A stretch of DNA of 64,000 nt, from contig NHNY01000034.1 in NCBI GenBank assembly GCA_002786065.1, positions 124,001 through 188,000 of the forward strand, written 5' to 3'. Below, piece after piece: positions 10,327 to 21,352 of the stretch; position 1 is the first letter of the stretch; every line of letters starts with the position of its first letter. Under the pieces are notes generated by a model. The model worked only from the letters and a program-made list of their open reading frames with translations. It had not been told where the DNA came from and did no database searches. The DNA comes from Microcyclospora pomicola (lineage: Eukaryota; Ascomycota; Dothideomycetes; Capnodiales). The translations under genes and the position numbers were made by a program.

Positions 10327-11906
10327 TCAGTAAGCCGAAACTTGTTGAGCAGAGTGTATGGCTTGAAGATTGAAGTTCTGCATCGAGCCAGGGTCGAGGA
10401 GTGGTTGTTTGCCAGCGAGCACGTTGTCGATGGCGTCGCAGATTTCGAATTCTTCGACCACGGCACCGAAGCTGGAATGACATGTCAGAAACGTGTTGAA
10501 AATGCAAGCATGACGCACAAACGCACCCATAACAGCGGACTTTGCTCGACAGACTGGTTTTGATCTGCTCGAGATCTTGAGCCGTCATCTCGACGAGTCT
10601 CTCGTGTCGGAAGACCTTGGTCCACGCCATCACCGGGGTGATTTCCGTACAATGGTCAATGGGCAGCCGATTGCTCAGATCGAGTAATTTCGACAAACCC
10701 CCAGTCCCCAGGTTCAGAGGCATCTGGAAAGGATATTTCTCGGCCGGCTTCTCCATGATGTGGGAACGTGGTGGAGCGGTAGACATCAGCGCATGTCCAG
10801 ACATGTGCTCGTGGTCGGCATCGTCAGGGTTCTCCATCGGATGGTGCGCAGGCTGGTTCTCGGGGTTGTGGGATCGGACAAGCAGGTATTGCATGTGGTC
10901 CATACAAGGTCGCTCAAGCCTGTACAGCGAGTAAGCGTCAGCCTGCGGGTCTGCAAGGGCGGATGATGACACACCACACGAGAAACTTCAGTCATGTGCA
11001 GGCGGTGACGGGTAGGGGGCAGGATAGGACGGCATCATGGGCCGACCTTGAGAGTCGTACGTGAGGACAAAGTCGATGCCAACCTGATCATAATCGATCC
11101 CGGTGTTGGGCAATTGCGCCATGCTGCGTGCTGGGCGTTGTTGGTGAAATTGGGTCGGCGATGTGGTGAGCCCTCCGTGTACTGGCGGTGGGCTGTAGTT
11201 TGTACTCTCGGAACCGGTTGCATAGCTTCCAGATATGCTCCCGCTAGAGCTGGGGCCGTACCCACTGCTCTCACGCTGGAACTTGATTGGTGTGGTGCCG
11301 AAGTCGTACGAAATGCCATGTGTTGCGAGAAGCTCTTTGAGACGTCGATTCTCTTCCGCGACAGCATCACGTTCTTGCACAACGTTGGTAAAGACGTCTT
11401 TCAACCGAAGGACTTCTTGTTCGAGAGCTTTAATGTACATCTCCTTTCGCTCGCGATGTGTTCTGATTCTGGTCAGTCGTGACTTCAAAATTCCAAGAGC
11501 ACGTTGCCTACCTTTGTGCTTGCCGATTGAGCTCTTGTCTGCGTGTCAACGCAGGCTTGCTGTCAGGCTTCGGGCCACGACGTTTGGCAGGTTGGCCATC
11601 TACATGGAGACGTTCAGAGATCCATCACAAGCTACACTTCTGAAATTCTGCTTACCTTTGGTCTGCTTTGGCTTTTCGGGGTTCAGCTGATTGAGGTAAC
11701 CCAGGTTGCTCCTGTCTGTGCTGGCGGAGCTCGTGGGCCCTGTCGTTGAGCAATACGTTAGCCACAAGAGACCCTTCACATTGCTTCGAAAGGATTCAAA
11801 CACTGTCGAGCTAACAAGAGAGCGAGTTCGTTCGCCAGCACTCGAACCAAAAAAACACATTTGTATTCACGGTAAGAATGGACATACCATAATGTTCGTT
11901 CTGCAT
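10327..11906 (-). CDS. bZIP (AP-1-like) transcription factor
   Basis: Six exons, 11906-11888, 11739-11656, 11599-11512, 11462-11061, 10919-10527 and 10471-10327, give 376 residues in one consistent frame. The basic region is rebuilt by splicing: KPALTRRQELNRQAQRTHRE, followed by the leucine-zipper heptads KALEQEVLRLKDVFTNVV and AEENRRLKELLA. The acceptor at 11463 (AATCAG) is chosen because it gives QAQRTHRERK. After a Ser/Gly-rich linker, a conserved fungal C-terminal domain follows: VGIDFVLT, then PCMDHMQYLLVR, SGHALMSTAPP and KVRCYGFGAVVEEFE. The 141-nt fifth intron has a proline/tyrosine-rich readable start, so a retained form ending at 10988 is possible. No upstream ATG was found in the open frame before 11906, so the start is the least certain part. 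Confidence 0.82.
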
Positions 11907-14193
11907 GGCGAGATGTTTCTGAGTAGGACTGTTTACACTTGATGATACCACTGGTGGGGTCAAGCCTCGTCCGACGTCTCCCACAAAGCCGCGCGAGATG
12001 AACGTGGAGAGCTGTAAACGCACTGCTCGAGTAGTGAGGTCAAGAGACTATTTCCGAGAATATTTGCTATCGGCGAATGCGGCAACGCACGCAGCAAGTG
12101 AGGTACGTAGGTTGCAACGATGATGCCGCAACAGAAAGCACAAGATCCGTGGCGTTGTGGAAGATGCGAATATAACCTGCTTGGAAGTCCCTCCTAGTAG
12201 GGCCCCTGGTCCCACGCGCACAGTGCTGGGGAATCGAGGTGCAAACGCCCACTATTGCGCAAGTGTGCTGCAGCCGCTCGGCGGCTCTACAGCCCGCCTT
12301 TTCCTCAGTGCCAGAGAATCCGCGGAAAGCCGGCAGAACAGCACCGTCAGGCGTAGCTCACTCGTGTGACAAGACGAAGGGCTTCTAGGTCCGGCTGGAG
12401 CCGTGATAGATGGACCGATAGGCAGGGCTAGCAATTCAGTACGCAGAATGGAGTCTGGTGGTCGAAATAGACTGCAATTGCGATGTTGGTTGCACACGAA
12501 TCGCAGCCGTGCGGCGGACAGCCTAGCGAAGTGGCGATGACAAATTCTCGGCTGGAGCTTGTTTTGAGTTCACTGGTGCCGAGAGTGGTAGCGGAGACGT
12601 CGTGGGTGCAGTGGTGGAGTCGGAGATGGTGATTGAGATGGTGTTTGGAGAATAAATGGAGGGTATGGAAAGAATCGACATAGGAGATGAAGTGAGTGGG
12701 AGAGGATGGAAGGAGACGGTGTAGGTGCCCGCGGACGAGGTGAAGTGACAGCATGCAGCAGCAGAGCCCTGTCCTGACCTGACTGGGTGGGTGGAGCAGA
12801 GGACTCTAGTGAAGTCTGGGCCCCCGCCGATCGACGTGTCCAGTCCATCTTCCACTCCATGTCGTCCATCGATAGTAATCAGCATTGGACTGTACCTATA
12901 TGCCTGGATGTCGGTACATATGCCATACACGGTCATTGCCGTGTTCATCTACGTGTGAGTATCTTGAACATGGACGAACTGGGATCTGTTCGCACGCGAT
13001 GCGGCTCGATGAGAGCTCCCCACGCGTGCACACACAGCATACGGTGAAAGGGGAGCTCTCTGCAGGAGGACCCTGTCCACATCTGCAACATCCTTGGCTC
13101 GTGTTGCGGTGCTGCCGCAAGTTTTCGCCATTGGCTCATTGGCCGGCCTTTTGACGCTCGGTGAGCCGCAATTGGAGGCTCATCGTCTACGTTCTGGACG
13201 CTGCGTTCGACCAGATTCATCATGTAAACATCGCGCAACTGTCCAGTTTGAGCAATGCCGCCGATGTCTCCTCCTGTCGACAGGGCATCTGTACGGCTTT
13301 CACGAGCCGTGGTTCCGGAAGTGGCGCTGAATAATCGTTGGAACCTCGTGGTACAGTCTGACCATATAGCGAAGTCATATACACAGACTGAAGGGCCATT
13401 CGACTTTGCGAACCTGGCTGTCCAAACCAAATGGAACGACAGAGACGTGCAACGTATCTCATTGCATAGAGCAGACATGATGTTGCTCTGCCGGCTTAGC
13501 ACACTATGTAGCGCGGGCTCGAACAATTGACGGAAAATCTTGTTCGAGCATTTGTCATCCGTCAGTGGAATGAGGCCGAATTGCTATCAAAACAATCTGG
13601 TCGTCTCATCACCCAATTTAGAAAGAAGAAAGCTTATAGCCAAGAGGGATTCTCTCACTTGGCCCTCGATCATTTCGAGTCTTGGCGTATAACTGCATCG
13701 ATAATGGCAGGGAAAAGGGACTCGAGGGTAAATACTATGATGTTAGTTTTGCCAAGCAGACTGGTTCCATGGTCGCCATGAGTTTTCTGCCGTCGAAGTA
13801 GGCATTGTTCCGGTCATTGTTGAAGCGGAGTTGAACAGTGGCTGGTACATACAGGGTTTGTGGATACCGAAAACCGCGTCGGACGATGACATAGCAGCAT
13901 CAATGCTTCTCCATGTCTTCCACACTGTCCTGTTCCGTCCAAACGAGTTTGATCAGTGTTCATACGTTGTTATGTTTATCACATCATTCGAGAATCAGTT
14001 GTATTGGTTGCACAGTGAGTGAAAGATGTGATGTTATGTGCTGTGGATGAGATGGGTGGAGTTGTGATGACGCAATGATCGAGTGCAATCTGGGGTTTGT
14101 CACATGCAAATAATTGACCGTACAGCAACACCACACACCACCACATCCTGGCACCTCGTGAGCTGCTGGGTGCGCTCACCGCCAGCAACCACA
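11907..14193. other. 2.3 kb divergent intergenic region, no gene recognised
   Basis: Lies between the bZIP start (-) and the acyltransferase start (+). The frame upstream of the bZIP ATG stays open back to about 12050, so an unseen first exon is possible. Frames such as 12945-13526 (-) have no family motif and no ATG at the listed start. A long regulatory region would suit a transcription-factor gene. Confidence 0.4.
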
Positions 14194-15340
14194 ATGCCCA
14201 CCGCTCCGCCCAACCCCCTGTACACATACACGCGCGCCTCCCTCCTCCTCATTCCCTGGCTGACCCACCTCCTCGTCTCCGACATCTTGCTCTCCCTCCT
14301 CCTGCCTATCTCCACCCTCTTCCCGACCTTCGCGTACCACGCCGCCTCGTCCATCGCCTACAGCGTCTGGCTCGGCATCCAGACGCTCTTCACCACCGCC
14401 AATCATGCGCACATCACCGTCTCCGGCGTCGAGGCACTACCGCACGGCGAGTCGGCCATCGTCATCGCCAACCACGTCCAGTGGACCGACTTCTACATGA
14501 TCCAGGCGCTTGCATTGGAGACTGGCATGCTGGGGCGATGCCGATGGTTCGCAAAGCAGCAGCTGCGTTGGGTACCGTTTCTCGGCTGGGGCCTGTGGGC
14601 GATGGGTATGCCTCTCGTCAGTCGCAAGTGGACCGAAGACCGCCGGGAAATGGAGCGGGTGTTCCACGGCGTCTTGCAGCGGAAGTGGCCAATGTGTACG
14701 TTTCACTGTTCTTCGTTTCTGCTTAGTCTTGCCAGGTCTTTACCCGTAGGCTCTTTATAGCTTCCCAAGTACAATCACAAGCTTCCACTACATCCACCTC
14801 CCGTTCCAATTCCAATGCCCAAGGCGGACCAGTGACACCCTACTAACCACCCTACCAGGGCTGATCTCCTATTCCGAAGCGACCCGCTACACGCCCTCGA
14901 AGCGCCTCGAAGCCGAAGCCTTCTGCCAGCAGCACTCGCGCGGGCTGGGTCAGCACGTGCTCTACCCACGCACCAAGGGCTTCGTCGCGAGCGTGCAGCA
15001 GCTGCGCAGCGCGCCGCACATGAAAGCCGTCTACGATGTGACGATCGCATACGCGAAGCGGAAGCAGCAGCAGCAGTCGTCGGGGGCAGCCGTCGGGGAC
15101 GGCGCAGGAGGGAAGGCGGTGTGGGAGTTCCAGCGCGCGCCGACGTTTGGGCAGACGGTGCTGGATCCGCGTCTGGACGAGCGGTGGAAGTTCTTCGTGC
15201 ATGTGGATCGCTATGAGTTGGCGAGTCTGCCAACGGGAGAGGTGGAGTTGGCGGCGTGGTTGGAGCAGAGGTGGGTGGAGAAGGGGCAGCGGCTAGAGGA
15301 GTTGCGGGCCAAGCTTGAAAACGGCATATCGTGGGGATGA
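14194..15340 (+). CDS. Membrane glycerolipid acyltransferase (LPLAT/LCLAT1-type)
   Basis: Two exons, 14194-14695 and 14859-15340 (163-nt intron with a perfect TACTAAC branch), give 327 residues. It matches 1-acyl-glycerol-3-phosphate/lysocardiolipin-type acyltransferases, which move an acyl chain from acyl-CoA to a lysophospholipid. Motif I is NHVQWTDFYM (NHxxxxD), motif II is around KQQLRWVPFLGWGL, and splicing creates WPMWLISYSEATRYTP, where EATR stands in for the usual EGTR. Hydrophobic N-terminal segments (residues about 15-55) suggest membrane insertion, probably ER. The C-terminal part carries a short polyglutamine tract encoded by CAG repeats. The exact lysolipid substrate cannot be read from the sequence. 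Confidence 0.85.
15064..15076 (+). repeat. Short CAG repeat inside the acyltransferase gene
   Basis: Four CAG triplets encode a run of four glutamines within a low-complexity insert before the conserved C-terminal part. The length may vary between strains. Confidence 0.6.
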
Positions 15341-15452
15341 GATGGCCGAGAAGAAGGATTGAATGCATAGCGAAGTGATTATGATTACGGGATTTGCTTT
15401 TATCTTAATGTATATTGTATATGCCCAAGACCGCGAGCGACGAACACCTCCA

Positions 15453-18400
15453 TCACGTCCAGTTCTGCCATGCACATTGGCATCCTCCGGACCCGCCATC
15501 AATACCACTCGAAATGCTGGAGCTGCTATCCCGCTTCGAAGACTGCGTCCCATTACCTCCAGGCACACCCGCCGGATTGACCAGCACGCCCTGAAACGCT
15601 CGATTCTCCCTCACCCACGTGCTTGCCGAAATATCCACATGATGCTCATCATCGATCCCGTAGCAATATACTCCTTTCAAGTCGGCCTCGCCACCGTGAC
15701 GATCCAGCGTTACGGTGACTGCGTATGGGAAGCTGCCAGAGCCAGTCATAACGTTCGCTGTAGAGTTGATTGCCTTGAGACCTGAGAGTGGAATCACTGT
15801 GCCGACACCGGCGACGGTGGATTTCTTCGTCCAGATCTGGACGTGCAGACGTGTCTGGGAGAAAGTACAGACGGCTGTGGCGTTGTCTGGAGTGACATTC
15901 GTGGTGATGTTGGGATTGAGACCCGGTGAGACGGACGCGGACAAATTTGCTACCAGTATGGTACGGTCGAAGTAGGAGTAGAATCCATAGTGCTCATCGT
16001 CCTGACCACGGTTGTAAAGGCGAAGTGCTTGGGCAGAGACGTAAGGATACAGCTGAGCATCCACTGCTTCGCCGCTCGATGTCAGTGCAAGAGCTGGGAT
16101 CGCCGTTGGTGCGGCTGTAGCTACACTTATCGAAGAAATGATGCTGGCTGTTGCGGAAGACGAAGATGCTGCAGTAGATGCAGAAGAATTGGATGTAGCT
16201 GTAGTAGGGTAGGGGTAAGGATTGTCACCGTCTTGGCGCTTAGACAGTGAACGAGCTTCTAACTGCACAGGGTCGAGAAGCGAGATGTAGAACGGCGTCT
16301 GCTCGCCATTGTACGGGCTGCTGACATTGTCCGTGGACTGCCCGATGAACAACTGGTCATCCTGTGATGGCGGTGCAGGGATTGACGCAAAAAGCAAGTG
16401 TGACCATGCATCACGACGTACAACAGATCCAGCTCTCGCCACCGCTCCAGCACGTTTTGTAAGGGCTGTCTCATTACTGGGCAGAATGCCACTTCGATAC
16501 CTGATCTCGAACCGGAAGTTGGGACCACTCTGGGTGTCAGGCATGTCGCAGCTCCACAGTGATGCTGGGGTGATACAGCCATCGACCACGCTTGCAGTGT
16601 TTGGACTCGCTACGGTCATCACGCCAGTAGGTAGAGGCGGAAAGGCAGTGGTATTCACCCATTGCGCTTCAACGGCGATGTCTTTATGTAATTGTGGCAG
16701 CAATACGACCAGAAGAACGACCACGCACATGAGCAGGAAGGCTGCGATTGAAGTCAAAGTCCAGAGGAAACGTTTGTACCAAGGCCGTTTAGGCTTCTGC
16801 GCTTCGTCAAGGCTGCGCACTTCGAGTTGACCGAAACGATCGATACCAAGCGTGACTTGCTTTGGTGGGCCTCCCGCTGGCCTGCGAAGCTCTTCCTCAC
16901 CATCAGATATCCCCAGTCCGTAAGACTCATTGCGGACATGGCCTGGTCTGTAAGGGGACTTCTCTGACCACATCATTCCTGGAGCCGGGGCTGGTTCGAG
17001 ACCCTGTGGTGGATCCACGTTCTTGTGTGCCATGGTAGCAGCAGCCAGAGGCGGGCCTGTCGGGATTGGTGTACGAGCAGATGTGATGTCCACTTCGCGA
17101 AGATCGATATTCGAGGTGTGTGGGCCTATCATGGTACCTCGGTGTGCTTCCTCGAGGACTGGAGTTGCCGAGAGTGGCGAAAAGTATGACTGGACCACTG
17201 GATGTGTACTCTTCCTGGCGCTCGGTGCCATGGCAGGACTTGTAAGCTCTTGTGCAGATGGTGTGGAGAAGATGTTTCGGTCACTGTTAGCTGGCGGTGC
17301 TGGCATCTCAGTGGTGGCTGCCTTCTCGTCAAAGAAAGGTTCCCCTGAAGCCGTCTGAGGTCCAGCTTGAGGACTCGGTAATGCACGACTTGCTTCATCT
17401 CCACCTCCTTCGTGATCCGGCATCGCAAGAAAATCGCCAGGCATAGCAGAGCTAAGAGCACGTGACTGCCGTTCTTTCTCCGGGCGATATACACTCTGTG
17501 AAGGACTCCAACCAGGCGGCAGACCACGATCGAGCGGCATATCTTTCGACTCTAGAATCAGACTGGGGAAGTGGCGGTCCGGGTCGTAGTAAGCAGCCGC
17601 TTCGCCCTGGCTAGGGATGCGGTAGATGTCGACCGCATACTCTCCATTGCAGAATGCACCTGGGGCGGTATCAGACCTTTTTGGTAAGGCAGGGGTCCAT
17701 GACCTGTCTTCAGTCGCCGGCGCTGAGCGCAGATTCTCGTCATCAAGAGCACGATTCGTGAAGATCACGCCTGCGTGAGGACCAGATCTACTCATTCCAG
17801 ATGCGTCACGCATGATAGGTTCCGCTTCCTCGTCGTCTTCAGGTAGAGAAGGGGACTGCCAGAAGAAGGCATGGGATCTCGATGAAGCCGAAAATGGAGA
17901 TGTGATGAAGTTCCACCAGCCTTTGCTTTGGCGTGGGGTATTCAAAGTGGTTTGAGAGACCGACCGTTTGAGCATACGTGGGAATCGCGGAGTAGTGACT
18001 TCTTCCTTCAAAGACTTCACCTGCTTGGACGTCGCATATGCAGTCTGACGTTCGAGCTCGTTCGAGTCTGCGTCATCGTTCAAAGCGGCAGTGGCTTGAG
18101 GCTTGGAGCGACCATGCAAGAACGGAAGGGGTGGGACTGGGGGCTTGTCTTCAACTTGAGCATTCGACGAGTCGTAGGTGGTGAACCTCGAGTAGACACT
18201 TGACGCAGGGCGATAGCCAGTCGAACTTTTCATGTCTTCGGGAGAGCCCTTCGTCTCAAAACCGTCCTTCGCTGGAGTGATTATGATCGTAGGAGTGGTG
18301 GGATCATAAGTCTGCTGCTGACCCCCCAGCATTCGTGGCGAAGATCGAGCCGCCGCATGGTAGTTGTAAGAGGCGGAGGGGATGGCGATACCAATGGTGA

Positions 18401-18881
18401 TTGCTCGATCCGATGGCGATATATCCTGTGCCAGATCGAGAGGCGCTGGCCGCAGACCTTTGATGCTTTTGTGAACGGGCACGGTCGCCGGTTTCGCGTT
18501 GCCGTGAGATAGACTAGGTGTCCTTTGTGTGAGGACTGGCACCTCACTCCTCCGCTTCTCCTCGGCGTTCCGAGACATGGTGCTCTCCGAGACAGATTTC
18601 TGCGCAGCAGGTCTTATCGCTATGATCTTCTCGACTTGCTGCCTGAAGCTTGGCCGGCTAGCATCGTTCGATTTCTTCACATCGCGGGTACTGACAAACG
18701 TCAACTCCTCTTTCCGAGGCTGGCGTGGGAAGACCTGCTGCGGTAATTTTCCCCTGTGTTGTGTGAAACTGGTATCAACAGCCAAGCCGGGTCTTGCTTT
18801 TGGCACGACCAGTTCAGACTTTTCGCCAGGATCGACTTGCGGAACCTTTCGATTGCGGGCTGCAAGATTGGTATTGAACAT
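15453..18881 (-). CDS. Large single-pass membrane glycoprotein, function unknown
   Basis: One exon of 1142 residues, starting at the ATG giving MFNTNLAARNRKVPQ; the open frame extends 63 codons upstream without support. Residues 1 to about 695 are hydrophilic and apparently disordered (rich in Ser, Pro and charged residues), suggesting a cytoplasmic tail with many phosphorylatable sites. A single transmembrane segment lies near residues 705-728 (TSIAAFLLMCVVVLLVVLLP), preceded by basic residues, so the C-terminal 410 residues are probably outside or lumenal. That part has several NxS/T sequons (for example WVNTTAF, NETALT, NATAVC), a Ser/Thr-rich stretch, recognisable beta-rich blocks (GFYSYFDRTILVA, GVYCYGIDDEHHV) and a cysteine-containing end (GGSGGCQCAWQNW). 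I believe related fungal proteins have been labelled 'glycoprotease family', but I see no protease signature. Role unknown. Confidence 0.82.
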   Translation of the reverse strand: MFNTNLAARNRKVPQVDPGEKSELVVPKARPGLAVDTSFTQHRGKLPQQVFPRQPRKEELTFVSTRDVKKSNDASRPSFRQQVEKIIAIRPAAQKSVSESTMSRNAEEKRRSEVPVLTQRTPSLSHGNAKPATVPVHKSIKGLRPAPLDLAQDISPSDRAITIGIAIPSASYNYHAAARSSPRMLGGQQQTYDPTTPTIIITPAKDGFETKGSPEDMKSSTGYRPASSVYSRFTTYDSSNAQVEDKPPVPPLPFLHGRSKPQATAALNDDADSNELERQTAYATSKQVKSLKEEVTTPRFPRMLKRSVSQTTLNTPRQSKGWWNFITSPFSASSRSHAFFWQSPSLPEDDEEAEPIMRDASGMSRSGPHAGVIFTNRALDDENLRSAPATEDRSWTPALPKRSDTAPGAFCNGEYAVDIYRIPSQGEAAAYYDPDRHFPSLILESKDMPLDRGLPPGWSPSQSVYRPEKERQSRALSSAMPGDFLAMPDHEGGGDEASRALPSPQAGPQTASGEPFFDEKAATTEMPAPPANSDRNIFSTPSAQELTSPAMAPSARKSTHPVVQSYFSPLSATPVLEEAHRGTMIGPHTSNIDLREVDITSARTPIPTGPPLAAATMAHKNVDPPQGLEPAPAPGMMWSEKSPYRPGHVRNESYGLGISDGEEELRRPAGGPPKQVTLGIDRFGQLEVRSLDEAQKPKRPWYKRFLWTLTSIAAFLLMCVVVLLVVLLPQLHKDIAVEAQWVNTTAFPPLPTGVMTVASPNTASVVDGCITPASLWSCDMPDTQSGPNFRFEIRYRSGILPSNETALTKRAGAVARAGSVVRRDAWSHLLFASIPAPPSQDDQLFIGQSTDNVSSPYNGEQTPFYISLLDPVQLEARSLSKRQDGDNPYPYPTTATSNSSASTAASSSSATASIISSISVATAAPTAIPALALTSSGEAVDAQLYPYVSAQALRLYNRGQDDEHYGFYSYFDRTILVANLSASVSPGLNPNITTNVTPDNATAVCTFSQTRLHVQIWTKKSTVAGVGTVIPLSGLKAINSTANVMTGSGSFPYAVTVTLDRHGGEADLKGVYCYGIDDEHHVDISASTWVRENRAFQGVLVNPAGVPGGNGTQSSKRDSSSSISSGIDGGSGGCQCAWQNWT

Positions 18882-19664
18882 GCTGGATGCTTCCAGTGAG
18901 CTGAATAAGTAGAATCTGTAAGGCGAACCAGCGCCGAAAAGTCTCAAAAACGAATGGAATAAGGAAACACGAGATACGGAACGCCGGTAATGCAACTTTT
19001 GGGGTGTAAAGAAGGTGGTATAGAAAGAGAATGTAGAAACACGTCGACGAAGAAAGAGTGAAAGCAGCAAAGAAGCCTTACCATGGCTACAGCACCGTGT
19101 TGTAACAATCTCTTCAGCCCGTTCCAGGTTCGAAGCAAAGCTCAGACAGCATACTGTCCGACTGACGGCCTCTCGACAACCTCATAGGCCGAAGCCTTGA
19201 TCTCGAATTGGATCGTGCAAACGCGATTGCGTTGCAGATAAAGGACGGATGAAGTCGAGCGATGAAGCGATGTTTCGAAGTATTTTTGGCCATGACCGCA
19301 GCAACCAATCGACGGCTGCGCGGGAGCTCGAAGCGCCCACGCAGCCGCCTGACAGATGAAGGACTCCACTTCGTATCTGCCAGCGCAAAACGATGAGCTT
19401 CCATTAATGGTGCACATGAAAACTTCAACGATGGCCTTGTTGCGGCATGACGGCTCGAGCTCATCATGAAGATGTTGTGCATAGCGCGTGCATGCTCAAC
19501 ACACGATAGGCATGGGAGCACTTGGACTTTACAGCTTCCAAGCTCTAGGACACGTAGAAAGCACTCAAACATACATCTTTGGGCGGATAGTAGACACAGT
19601 TGGTATAATATATCTCCACAATAGCTGTTGTACAGTACTGAATTTACACGTTGGATCTAATTGC
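18882..19664. other. Intergenic stretch, no gene recognised
   Basis: Upstream of the large membrane protein gene and downstream of the TPC1 gene, both on the minus strand. The frame 19114-19572 (-) shows no family motif. It probably holds the promoter and leader of the membrane protein gene. Confidence 0.45.
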
Positions 19665-20690
19665 TTAGTCCTTCTCGTCGTCCAAAGAGCGCAAGGCTCT
19701 CATCGCCCGCTCATAAGTCCACATCGTAACTGCGCTGGCCGGGGCTGCTTTGACAAGACTCACGCTCAGACCGCGATACAGTCCTCTCACACCCTCGCGG
19801 CCAAGGATCGTCTTCAACGTCCCCAAAACCCCTCGATCATACACCGGGATTTTGTGACCGCCGTGATACTTTCTCCTTGTTGGGCCTTGGACTTGTAGAC
19901 GCTTCCTCACCGTGTCCAACGGGAAGACGGCAGATTTGGAAAGAATGGACGCGGTGATGCCAGCCACTGCATCGCCAGAGCCGAAGGGGAGGTTGCTCGT
20001 AGCAGTCAGGGGCTTCAGACCCTCGTACAGCGAAAAGAACAGTCCCATGTAAGGGACAATCTGAGCGATGCCGGCAGAGAGGCCCCGGAAGAAACCAGAA
20101 GGCCCTTCGTGCCTTGTGATGTCGCGAATACTACCGAGCAGACCTTCGTACACTCTTTCCGTGCCCTGGGCAGCGAAGCGTGTTCGCAAGAGATCTAAAG
20201 GATAAGTCGCAGTCGTCGCAGCAGTCCCTGCCAGCGCCCCGGCAACAAACGACTTGGCAGCGCCTGGCACCTCATACCCCATCTGATGTCCAAGCTCGTC
20301 AATGAGCTTTGTGGTGCTCCTGTACGCCAGAAATTGTATGGCCCCATAGCTCAAATATAGACCTTCAGCGGGAACATTGCCCTTCCAGAACCCCGTAATG
20401 CCCTCGTGACGAAAGATACCGCGAGTGATGGCGAGCACGCCGGCGGCCGAACGAGGAGAAATCGGTCGCGAGAGAGGGTCGGCGAGGGAGTGGTAGTGTA
20501 GCTGCTGTCGAATCTTGACCACATCCAATGGAGCTATGCAAAATCTACAGCGATGCGGTCAGTGGTGTCTGGAAGAGAGAAGCGACACGAAGAGCACCAC
20601 TCACCTTGAGACTAGACCAGCGATTGCGCCGGCAATGATGGCCTGCGTGTTCGTGCCCTCATCGCGAAGAGGCTGACTCGTCGAAGACAT
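19665..20690 (-). CDS. TPC1: Mitochondrial thiamine pyrophosphate carrier
   Basis: Two exons, 20690-20605 and 20544-19665 (60-nt intron, AG|GTGAGT), give 321 residues, matching the roughly 310-320 of Tpc1. The protein brings thiamine pyrophosphate into the mitochondrial matrix in exchange for nucleotides. The three mitochondrial-carrier repeats each show the PxD/ExxK/R signature: [10 protein letters not shown] (rebuilt across the intron from FCIAP), PLDLLRTRF and PLDTVRKRL. Matching glycine-rich helix ends include [13 protein letters not shown] and [14 protein letters not shown]. The ATG at 20690 gives [12 protein letters not shown] and then [10 protein letters not shown], the expected first helix. 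It is divergent from the dioxygenase gene across 662 bp. Confidence 0.92.
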
Positions 20691-21352
20691 CCATCCCAAT
20701 CAGGTCAGATAACACCCGACCGGTAGGTGCATGATACGAGAAAGTCTGGAGAAGAATGGCTGGAATATTGGCTGAGCTGTAGCTGTGTCAAGATTCATCG
20801 ATGCTGAGTAAACACCAAACTTGAAGGTGGAGCGTCCGTGCATGAAGTTGTCTGGGCTCTGTACCATGACCATTTACTCTATTGAGATGTGCGTACGTAT
20901 CTTGCTCGACACAGAAGAACATCTTCATGCCTTATCGTAAAAACTTCGATTCGTAGTCATACATGTGCTTCGACGCATCGACTGTGTCTTCAGGAGATAT
21001 TCCATCGATTCTTCTAGCAAGAGAGCTGTTTCGCAGCATGACAAGCAAATTCGGCCTACGTGTATAGCTCTAGATGCATGTAGTAGACGCGAGGTTCCCC
21101 TCGTCTAGATATCAAGCCACATGGACCATGTGTATTGAAGTACCAAGAAGATCCTGATCATTCCCGAGTTGCGATCGATCGTGAGATATCAGGCCTTTGA
21201 CAGTGATAGTCTATGATCATTAATTGAGATAGGGTTGTGCGAGTGTTCGACTTCGGCAACTTTGGAGTGGGGAGTCTGCGAACCTCGGACGCACACTTTA
21301 CCTCCTCGAAGTAAACATCTGCGGAAGACTCGCTCTCAACATACCACCAACC
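20691..21352. promoter_or_regulatory. Divergent promoter region TPC1 / dioxygenase
   Basis: 662 bp between two divergent start codons of genes for mitochondrial cofactor and carnitine metabolism. No open frame of note, and no TPP-riboswitch-like element was recognised. Confidence 0.5.

Noticed and set aside
12945-13526. 193-codon minus-strand frame
   Set aside because: Listed start is not an ATG, no motif, and composition does not resemble a folded protein; the region is better seen as intergenic.
19114-19572. 152-codon minus-strand frame upstream of the large membrane protein
   Set aside because: No motif and overlaps the likely promoter and leader of that gene.
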